From Sporomusaceae bacterium UBA1887 (GTDB taxonomy: Bacteria; Bacillota; Negativicutes; Sporomusales; DSM-15969), in the NCBI GenBank assembly GCA_002337925.1, contig DDHB01000041.1:505-7330 (forward strand): a stretch of 6,826 nt of DNA. The letters are read 5' to 3'. Both the position numbers and the translations under genes were made by a program. This document shows, piece by piece, positions 1 to 4,216 of the stretch (the first letter of the stretch is position 1; each line of letters opens with the position of its first letter). The notes beneath the pieces were generated by a model. It made no database searches. It worked only from the letters and a program-made list of their open reading frames with translations, and was not told where the DNA came from.

Positions 1-21
1 CAGCCGCTTGAGTACCACTCC
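1..21 (-). tRNA. tRNA-Ser (probably GCU), 5' fragment cut by window edge
   Basis: Read on the minus strand from position 21, the sequence begins GGAGTGG (acceptor 5' strand), then TA (positions 8-9), then CTCA-AGCGGCTG (D stem and start of the D loop with the GG pair). This is the usual start of a class II serine tRNA in Firmicutes. The GGCTG ending fits Ser better than Tyr, whose D loop more often reads GGCTA. The anticodon is outside the window, so the isoacceptor is a guess. It begins 13 nt after the inferred 3' end of rnpB with no terminator between, so the two are probably co-transcribed. Confidence 0.7.
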
Positions 22-34
22 AAAACTACTATCC

Positions 35-389
35 ATGCTTCGCGTATCTCGTAAGCCGGGTTCTGTTTCTAAAGCAACATCTGTCTCAGTATTGGAATAC
101 TGCTCTTTTTAAGTTTAGTTCCTTCAAAAGAGTTCCCCTACCATAATTTGGGTTTCAGGCTTGTGGGGTTTACCATTTGCACTGGCCCGTCGCCGGACCA
201 TATCGTTTCTGTGGCACCTTCGGGTTATTTTCGACTACGAGAGCCAATTTCACCGCCGTGAAAGTACTTTGTACTCCCCTGTGAGTTATTAGCCCACACA
301 CAATCACTACAAGCATTTCAGCCTGTGCCTGCCCGGACTTTCCTCAACGATTTCTAGAATCGCCGCGTTGCCTCGAACACGTAAAGCAT
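35..389 (-). ncRNA. rnpB: RNase P RNA, bacterial type A
   Basis: This is the catalytic RNA of ribonuclease P, which removes 5' leaders from pre-tRNAs together with the RnpA protein. On the minus strand the conserved 5' block GAGGAAAGTCCGGGC lies at 345-331 and the 3' block ACAGAACCCGGCTTAC at 66-51; these pair to form P4 of the catalytic core. Between them are the landmarks CACAGAAACGATA, GGTAAACCCC and AGACAGAT. Both ends were set by helix P1: the strand starting ATGCTTTACGTG at 389 pairs with the strand ending ACGCGAAGCAT at 35, giving about 14 pairs with one mismatch. The implied length of about 355 nt is normal for the family. Type A is inferred from the overall layout and was not folded; ends are good to a few bases. 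Its product would be needed to mature the tRNA just downstream. Confidence 0.95.
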
Positions 390-428
390 AAGATAGTATT
401 TTGTTTTGATAGACAATATCTCTATCGA

Positions 429-464
429 GAATAGTAGTATATCGCAAAAAATCATTTAGGTCAA
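429..464 (-). promoter_or_regulatory. Proximal rnpB promoter, sigma-A type
   Basis: On the minus strand TTGACC (464-459) and TATACT (441-436) are separated by 17 bp, a near-consensus housekeeping promoter. The start would be near 429, about 40 nt before the inferred mature 5' end of rnpB, so the 5' leader would have to be trimmed. That leader contains a 6-bp hairpin (GATAGA/TCTATC, 426-421 with 413-408). A second -10-like hexamer, TACTAT at 398-393, lies close to the mature end but lacks a convincing -35. Confidence 0.7.
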
Positions 465-480
465 CTAGTACATATTACCA

Positions 481-522
481 AGATAGCAGTTAAAACCGCG
501 ATGCTACCTAAGTACTCTAGGT
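481..522 (-). other. Two overlapping, mutually exclusive hairpins in the rnpB leader
   Basis: Hairpin 1 pairs ACCTA (522-518) with TAGGT (510-506), with a possible sixth G-U pair. Hairpin 2 pairs AGGTAGCA (509-502) with TGCTATCT (488-481), 8 bp including one G-U, around a 13-nt loop. Both need bases 506-509, so they cannot form together. Neither is followed by a T-run, so neither is an ordinary intrinsic terminator. The segment GGTAGCATCGCGG loosely resembles the T-box antiterminator motif. Structure and function are unproven. Confidence 0.3.
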
Positions 523-533
523 GACACCAGAAT

Positions 534-562
534 ATTATAACCTATCTGTTCAAAATTAGCAA
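534..562 (-). promoter_or_regulatory. Distal promoter upstream of rnpB
   Basis: On the minus strand TTGCTA (562-557) and a perfect TATAAT (539-534) are 17 bp apart. Transcription would start near 527 and reach rnpB after about 140 nt of leader. No ORF with a ribosome binding site is visible in that leader, so it would be a second rnpB promoter or drive a small untranslated RNA. The AT-rich string TAATGATAAT lies directly upstream of the -35. Confidence 0.5.
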
Positions 563-591
563 ATTATCATTAAGGAGCTAATTAACTATAC

Positions 592-606
592 TTTGAATGA
601 TTCAAA
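592..606. promoter_or_regulatory. Perfect 7-1-7 palindrome, possible Fur-family box
   Basis: TTTGAAT-G-ATTCAAA is a perfect palindrome with two 7-base arms and one central base. This is the geometry of Fur-family operators, and it shares the AATnATT core of the PerR box (TTATAAT-n-ATTATAA), differing at two positions per arm. It lies about 30 bp upstream of the -35 of the distal rnpB promoter and about 65 bp past the end of the kinase gene. A Fur-family gene is present 3 kb away. Short AT-rich palindromes also arise by chance, so the call is tentative. Confidence 0.3.
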
Positions 607-624
607 CACTGGCCTGCTTCGTAT

Positions 625-651
625 AAAAAATCTACAATCCACCCTGATTAT
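625..651 (-). terminator. Weak intrinsic terminator of the two-component operon
   Basis: On the minus strand ATAATC (651-646) pairs with GATTGT (639-634) around a 6-nt loop, with one T-G wobble. Four bases later comes a run of six T (630-625). It lies about 20 nt past the kinase stop codon. The stem is AT-rich and short, so termination may be inefficient. Confidence 0.4.
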
Positions 652-672
652 TACTGCTTCATTAGCTTTGAC

Positions 673-1947
673 CTAAGTTGGCAGATAAACAATAAACGTG
701 CTTCCTTCACCCAGTATGCTTTTTACTTTTATTGTTCCGCCATGAGCATCAACTATCCATTTTGCAATTGCTAATCCAAGGCCGGAGCTCTCTTCTTCGC
801 GCGATCTTATCTTATCTACGCGGTAAAAGCGATTAAAGATAGAGGTTATATGCTCATCAGAAATACCCATACCGTTATCTTGAACGATTATACTCATTTG
901 CCCTGCTGCATAGCGGATCTGAACATTTACCTGCCCTCCAGCCGGTGTATATTTCACCGCATTATCAATTAAAATAACCAATAATTGACCAATTCGTTCC
1001 TTATCAGCGAAAATGAGGCTATCGGGTATGCTGTCTAAACATAATTTCAATCCTTTTTCATCGGCCAATAATTGAAAGGAACGAACAATTTGTTCAGCAG
1101 CTACAGTCAAGTTGAATTTTTCCTTACTAATATTACTAACTCCGGCATCTGCCCTTGCAAGTGTCAATAAATCTCCTACCATTTTTGCCATTCTTTTTAC
1201 TTCACTTTTCATATCATTTAATACCTGTTGGGAAAACGACGAAAGCTGATTGTCGTCATCAGTCCTCACAACGTCTACTGAGGTAAGAAGGATGCTTAAT
1301 GGAGTACGAAGTTCATGGGAGGCGTCTGCAACAAATTCCCTCTGCCGATTAAAAGATTGTCTAATTGGAATAATGGCTCGCCCTGCCAATAAATGTCCGA
1401 TAAAAGCCGCTGCAAGAATAAATAAAATTGCCACTACAACTAATACAATCAATAAGTTCTTAAAAATTTGATAATAAGAAGTAATGTCTTCACCGACAAA
1501 TACTCTGCCAAGTACATCCTGCCCATCGTAGATTGCCATACTGCACATCATGATGATAGCTCGCTCATCATTAGCAAGATAAAATTTTTGCATTTTACCT
1601 TCGCCATCGGGTACCTTCCAATTCTGAATAAGAACCTGTATTTTAGGACGCAATTTCTCAGCAGGCTCTTCACTGTCTACCAAATTCCCCGCTAAATCAA
1701 ATACATAGAAAAAAATTTTCTCACCATCATCTGTATTTCCTTCATTTGCCGCAGCAGAATTATTATGTTTAAGTGCCATAACATGCCCTCTCGCTATTTG
1801 ATCGGCAAAAGACTGTATATCCTGCTGTTCTTCACGGTGCAGAACCCAAATAACTCCTGTGAAACTTACAACAATAAATGCCAAAAGAAAGACGGTCATA
1901 ACAACAAGGTAAAGCAGCGTTAATCGGTTACGAATTTGAGAGAACAT
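673..1947 (-). CDS. Membrane sensor histidine kinase (two-component system)
   Basis: This 424-residue kinase senses an unknown signal and phosphorylates the response regulator encoded just upstream. From the N-terminus it has membrane segment 1 (about residues 10-34), a roughly 130-residue extracytoplasmic region with no domain I recognise, and membrane segment 2 (about 164-188). A short linker leads straight into HisKA (FVADASHELRTPLS, phosphoacceptor H211), with no clear full-length HAMP domain. The ATPase domain follows: N-box LIDNAVKYTP (N329), G1 DNGMG (357-361), F-box FNRFYRVD and G2 SGLGLAI (388-394). All catalytic motifs are intact. ATG 1947 is chosen because GGAGG precedes it by 6 nt; an in-frame ATG at 2001 would add 18 atypical residues and lacks that site. 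It overlaps the response regulator gene by 20 bp, so translation is probably coupled. The layout recalls CiaH-type kinases, but I do not assign a symbol. Confidence 0.93.
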   Translation of the reverse strand: MFSQIRNRLTLLYLVVMTVFLLAFIVVSFTGVIWVLHREEQQDIQSFADQIARGHVMALKHNNSAAANEGNTDDGEKIFFYVFDLAGNLVDSEEPAEKLRPKIQVLIQNWKVPDGEGKMQKFYLANDERAIIMMCSMAIYDGQDVLGRVFVGEDITSYYQIFKNLLIVLVVVAILFILAAAFIGHLLAGRAIIPIRQSFNRQREFVADASHELRTPLSILLTSVDVVRTDDDNQLSSFSQQVLNDMKSEVKRMAKMVGDLLTLARADAGVSNISKEKFNLTVAAEQIVRSFQLLADEKGLKLCLDSIPDSLIFADKERIGQLLVILIDNAVKYTPAGGQVNVQIRYAAGQMSIIVQDNGMGISDEHITSIFNRFYRVDKIRSREEESSGLGLAIAKWIVDAHGGTIKVKSILGEGSTFIVYLPT

Positions 1948-2617
1948 TGCGGGCCTCCAATTTATAACCAATTCCTCTAATACTCTGAATTTCCACTTCA
2001 TCGGTTAAATTAATTTTTTTCCGAAGCAATCGAATATAGGCATCAAGATTATTTGAGGAGACACTTGCGTCTAACCCCCAAATCCTATCTAAAATAATAT
2101 CTCTGGGCACTACATGTCCACTGTTTTGCATGAGTAAGTCCAGAACCTGGTACTCTCTGACAGTTAGTTGTATTTCATTGCTTCCCTGTCTTACTATATG
2201 AGTCGTACGGTTTAAAACCAAACTGCCATTCTGCAGAATATCATCTTTAATTTTCACATTGCTCCGTCGTGATAATGCCCGTACTCTTGCCAGCAGTTCT
2301 TCAAATTCAAAAGGTTTGACAAGGTAATCATCTGATCCGGTATTCAAGCCTAATACCCTATCACTAACTTCATCTTTCGCCGTAAGCATTAGAATTGCTC
2401 CCTGATATCCCTGTTTACGCAGATAATCGCAAACCGCAATCCCCGTTTCACCAGGCATCATCCAATCCAGAATAATAATATCGTATGGAGTATGCATAGC
2501 ATAATCAACGGCTGTGTCACCACGCGTAACCCAGTCAACCTGTAATGCAGCCTTCTCAAGCATATGTTTAATTAACCTTCCAAGCTTAGCATCATCTTCA
2601 GCAAGTAATACCCTCAT
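1928..2617 (-). CDS. OmpR/PhoB-family response regulator
   Basis: A 229-residue DNA-binding response regulator, the expected partner of the overlapping kinase. The receiver domain (1-115) has the acidic pair D8/D9, the phosphorylation site D51 in IIILDWMMPGETG, T79 in the LMLTAKD motif, Y98 and K101 in LVKPFEFEEL. The C-terminal winged helix (about 125-223) carries LTVREYQVLDLLM, the recognition helix region NNLDAYIRLLRKKI and the wing IRGIGYKLE. Domain order and length are standard and no key residue is missing. The ATG at 2617 has a strong site, AAGGAG, 7 nt upstream. As the first gene of a two-gene operon it is divergent from the MarR gene; the 299-bp gap carries separate promoters. Targets cannot be read from the sequence, and nothing shows that it controls the pump. 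Confidence 0.95.
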   Translation of the reverse strand: MRVLLAEDDAKLGRLIKHMLEKAALQVDWVTRGDTAVDYAMHTPYDIIILDWMMPGETGIAVCDYLRKQGYQGAILMLTAKDEVSDRVLGLNTGSDDYLVKPFEFEELLARVRALSRRSNVKIKDDILQNGSLVLNRTTHIVRQGSNEIQLTVREYQVLDLLMQNSGHVVPRDIILDRIWGLDASVSSNNLDAYIRLLRKKINLTDEVEIQSIRGIGYKLEARNVLSNS

Positions 2618-2696
2618 ACTATATCTCCTTCTATACGATCCATGTAAGTTACTAAACGATTTCTCACCAATATTCTTATTTTATCGTAACACCTAT

Positions 2697-2725
2697 ATTA
2701 TACTAGTATTTCCTTAGATCGAAAA
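2697..2725 (-). promoter_or_regulatory. Promoter of the two-component operon
   Basis: On the minus strand a perfect TATAAT (2702-2697) follows a weak -35, TTTTCG (2725-2720), at 17 bp. The start near 2690 gives a leader of about 70 nt before the response regulator ATG. The poor -35 suggests either low basal activity or a need for an activator, possibly the regulator itself. Confidence 0.5.
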
Positions 2726-2838
2726 ATAGTGACAAATTATCAGACCATCAATACTTTCTATTCAAGTATAAAGAGTAATTCTGAAAACAACATGAAAAGA
2801 GAATCGACGGTCCTTTACCTTCTTTGTAGAAGCAACGG

Positions 2839-2866
2839 TTGACAAATAGTTAACCTAGTGTACAAT
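2839..2866 (+). promoter_or_regulatory. marR-type gene promoter with embedded operator dyad
   Basis: TTGACA (2839-2844) and TACAAT (2861-2866) are 16 bp apart, a strong sigma-A-like promoter with a start near 2873. A 20-bp dyad, ACA-n4-GTTAAC-n4-TGT (2842-2861), fills the spacer and overlaps both hexamers. A repressor bound there would exclude RNA polymerase. The position and size fit autorepression by the MarR-family protein encoded downstream, which is usual for that family; the binding itself is inferred. Confidence 0.7.
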
Positions 2867-2882
2867 ATACAAGAGGGCCAAA

Positions 2883-2906
2883 ATGGATATTTTACTAATG
2901 ACATGA
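2883..2906 (+). CDS. Possible 7-codon leader peptide before the MarR gene
   Basis: The ATG at 2883 is preceded by AAGAGGG, a good ribosome binding site, and encodes MDILLMT before a TGA. That stop overlaps the GAGG ribosome binding site (2905-2908) of the MarR gene, so a ribosome ending here would sit on the next start signal. With transcription starting near 2873, little mRNA lies ahead of the ATG, which may weaken initiation. The peptide resembles nothing I know and may be fortuitous. Confidence 0.3.
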   Translation: MDILLMT

Positions 2907-2913
2907 GGTTAAC
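2905..2913 (+). promoter_or_regulatory. GTTAAC site overlapping the MarR ribosome binding site
   Basis: The ribosome binding site GAGG (2905-2908) stands 8 nt before the MarR ATG and overlaps a second GTTAAC hexamer (2908-2913). This lies 59 bp from the one in the promoter, in inverted context (AGGTTAAC against GTTAACCT). It could be a second repressor contact inside the transcribed leader. The flanks do not match the other sites beyond the core octamer. Confidence 0.4.
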
Positions 2914-2916
2914 ACA

Positions 2917-3375
2917 ATGACGGAACAAAAAAAAGCAATGCTGGAATCTATTCTCAGATTGTCAAGAAAATTTTTTGAGGCAATGAAACACCCAAATAAC
3001 TTTGGCACAGACAAACTCTTATACTCATCAGAAATTCATACTCTTGAAATGATTGGCAAACATCCAGGTATAACTGTGACCGAACTGGCAGACCGACAGG
3101 GTATTTCCAAAAGCGCCCTGCCAAAGCTCATCCATAAACTCATCGAAAAAGATCTGGTCTATCGTTATCAGGAAACCGGCAATAAAAAAAATATACTTTT
3201 GGAATTGACGGACAAAGGCCGACTTGCCGTTCAACATCACTTCAAATTCCACGAAACCTTTGACAGCGGCATTTTGAAAAAAATTAACTCATTAACGCCG
3301 GAAGAATATTTGTTTCTCAGCGATATCCTGCAAGATCTGGAGCAGTATATTGACCACATGGAGCAGCAGGAATAA
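2917..3375 (+). CDS. MarR-family transcriptional regulator
   Basis: A 152-residue dimeric winged-helix regulator, the normal length for the MarR family. Helices for dimerisation lie at both ends (about 5-25 and 127-150). The DNA-binding domain spans about 38-101: helix GITVTELADRQGIS, recognition helix SKSALPKLIHKLIEKDL (64-80), and wing YRYQETGNKKNILLELTDKG (82-101). There is no cysteine anywhere, so thiol-based sensing as in OhrR-type members is ruled out; a small-molecule ligand is more likely. It is the first gene of the plus-strand group and is followed by its own terminator, so it is probably monocistronic. GTTAAC sites in its promoter, before the Fur-family gene and before the pump operon make it the best candidate local repressor. 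The ligand is unknown. Confidence 0.92.
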   Translation: MTEQKKAMLESILRLSRKFFEAMKHPNNFGTDKLLYSSEIHTLEMIGKHPGITVTELADRQGISKSALPKLIHKLIEKDLVYRYQETGNKKNILLELTDKGRLAVQHHFKFHETFDSGILKKINSLTPEEYLFLSDILQDLEQYIDHMEQQE

Positions 3376-3419
3376 AAAATTAAACTAACATGATGTTCAA
3401 CAACCAAATGTCGCGCAAT

Positions 3420-3448
3420 ATGCCTTCTCCAACCGGCATTCTTTTTAT
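3420..3448 (+). terminator. Intrinsic terminator after the MarR gene
   Basis: ATGCC (3420-3424) pairs with GGCAT (3435-3439) around a 10-nt loop, followed by TCTTTTTATT. It lies 45 nt past the MarR stop and just before the next promoter/operator block. The stem is short but the T-rich tail is good. Confidence 0.55.
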
Positions 3449-3455
3449 TCTCCGC

Positions 3456-3484
3456 TATAGTTCACCTGGTTAACCTTTTTGAAA
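3456..3484 (+). promoter_or_regulatory. Conserved 29-bp promoter/operator block, copy A (before the Fur-family gene)
   Basis: The block starts with a -10-like TATAGT, continues with GTTCACCT (3460-3467) and GTTAACCT (3469-3476), and ends TTTTGAAA. It matches copy B (4162-4190) at 26 of 29 positions. The two octamers are a near-perfect direct repeat with a 9-bp period, and GGTTAACC is a perfect palindrome. No good -35 is visible 16-18 bp upstream of TATAGT, so the promoter reading is weaker than the operator reading. Transcription from here would give a leader of about 165 nt before the Fur-family gene. Confidence 0.55.
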
Positions 3485-3549
3485 TAACCTATTTTGCATT
3501 AACAGCCCTTTCTAACTGACTTCCCAATGACACATTATCGGAGGCAGGT

Positions 3550-3570
3550 ATGCACTTCACTACGCTCTGA
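3550..3570 (+). CDS. Possible 6-codon leader ORF before the Fur-family gene
   Basis: The ATG at 3550 follows GGAGG (3540-3544) by 5 nt and encodes MHFTTL before TGA. The ribosome binding site looks stronger than that of many real genes. The stop overlaps the start of the next mini-ORF as TGATG. The peptide matches nothing I know. It may be a leader peptide, a remnant of a longer gene, or chance. Confidence 0.3.
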   Translation: MHFTTL

Positions 3571-3599
3571 TGCTCAACTACAATATTATTTTTTCTTAG
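3570..3599 (+). CDS. Possible 9-codon second leader ORF
   Basis: ATG at 3570 shares the TGATG junction with the preceding mini-ORF and encodes MLNYNIIFS before TAG, ending 33 nt ahead of the Fur-family start codon. It has no ribosome binding site of its own and would depend on re-initiation. Weak on its own; listed because of the exact stop-start overlap. Confidence 0.2.
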   Translation: MLNYNIIFS

Positions 3600-3632
3600 C
3601 CGAAAACCAATCTGGAGAAAGGAAAATCACTA

Positions 3633-4070
3633 GTGAATACTTTTGAATTACAGGAAAAACTTAATGGCAAATATAAATTGACCCGGCAGAGAGAGATTAT
3701 TTTTCACATTCTCAACAGTTACGCAAGCCACCATCTTAGCGCCGAAGATATCCATGAAATTGTCCATGAGCAACATCCGGAAATCGGCTTAGCTACTGTC
3801 TACCGAACCTTAGAATTGTTCAGTACCCTGGCTGTTGTGCAAAAGCTCGATTTAGGCGATGGCTGTCAACGTTATGAACTGTACTCACTTCACCATCATC
3901 ACCTGATTTGCAATGCCTGCGGTAAGGTTTTTGAAATCAAAGGAAGCCTGGCAGATGCATTGGGTACCGTTATCGATGCTCAGACGGATTTTTCAGTTCA
4001 GGATTATCGTCTGTACATATATGGATACTGTAAGGATTGTCAAGCAAACGTCACGAGCAATGTGGTCTGA
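3633..4070 (+). CDS. Fur-family metal-dependent transcriptional regulator
   Basis: A 145-residue metalloregulator, typical Fur length. The N-terminal winged helix has the family motif GLATVYRTLELF (52-63). The C-terminal domain has the metal-rich HHHHLICNACGKVFEIK (87-103) and GYCKDC (131-136). C93/C96 and C133/C136 form the structural zinc site. H34, E82, H88, H90 and E101 occupy the positions of the regulatory metal ligands in PerR. Glutamate at 101, where peroxide-sensing PerR has aspartate, argues for a metal-responsive Fur or Zur role over peroxide sensing; Fur against Zur cannot be settled. The start is GTG with AAAGGA 9 nt upstream. It sits alone between two copies of the 29-bp block, so it is probably controlled with the pump. 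No canonical Fur box is seen at its own promoter. Confidence 0.9.
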   Translation: MNTFELQEKLNGKYKLTRQREIIFHILNSYASHHLSAEDIHEIVHEQHPEIGLATVYRTLELFSTLAVVQKLDLGDGCQRYELYSLHHHHLICNACGKVFEIKGSLADALGTVIDAQTDFSVQDYRLYIYGYCKDCQANVTSNVV

Positions 4071-4105
4071 TACGTTTTCTGTTTACGCTAAAATACAATG
4101 CTACA

Positions 4106-4126
4106 GCAATAAGGATATCCTTTTGC
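4106..4126 (+). other. Hairpin between the Fur-family gene and the pump operon
   Basis: GCAA-t-AAGG pairs with CCTT-TTGC around an ATAT loop, and the core AAGGATATCCTT is a perfect 12-bp palindrome. It is followed by A-rich rather than T-rich sequence, so it is not a standard terminator for the gene upstream. Read-through from the Fur-family gene into the pump operon remains possible. Confidence 0.3.
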
Positions 4127-4137
4127 AAAAAGAGCAA

Positions 4138-4190
4138 TTGATAGTCCTTATATTTTTGATTTATCGTTCACCTTGTTAACCTTTTTCAAA
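4138..4190 (+). promoter_or_regulatory. Pump operon promoter with conserved operator block, copy B
   Basis: TTGATA (4138-4143) and TATCGT (4162-4167) are 18 bp apart, a plausible though imperfect promoter. The second half is the conserved block 4162-4190, containing GTTCACCT (4166-4173) and GTTAACCT (4175-4182). It covers the -10 and start-site region, so a bound protein would block initiation. The adaptor gene starts 27 nt later with a strong ribosome binding site, TAAGGAG (4203-4209). Confidence 0.6.
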
Positions 4191-4216
4191 GCTTATTTAC
4201 GTTAAGGAGTGTTTCT

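Noticed and set aside
481..527. A functional T-box riboswitch before rnpB
   Set aside because: There is no Stem I or specifier loop, the TGG that pairs with the tRNA end is missing, there is no terminator, and no amino-acid gene lies downstream.
1948..2001. Longer kinase start at 2001 (18 extra residues)
   Set aside because: It would overlap the response regulator gene by 74 bp and has no ribosome binding site at the right distance, while ATG 1947 has GGAGG 6 nt upstream and gives the usual short cytoplasmic start before membrane segment 1.
1250..2717. Plus-strand ORFs opposite the two-component genes (1250-1471, 1468-1695, 2514-2717)
   Set aside because: All are antisense to intact kinase or regulator motifs, and their products look like nothing known.
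3028..3252. Minus-strand ORF opposite the MarR gene
   Set aside because: It is antisense to the winged-helix coding sequence and has no supporting signals.
3633..4070. Naming the Fur-family protein PerR
   Set aside because: The position equivalent to the peroxide-sensing aspartate is glutamate (E101), which is the Fur/Zur pattern.
3913..4179. 88-codon plus-strand ORF overlapping the end of the Fur-family gene
   Set aside because: It is out of frame with the metal-binding motifs and extends over the pump promoter/operator; no ribosome binding site supports it.
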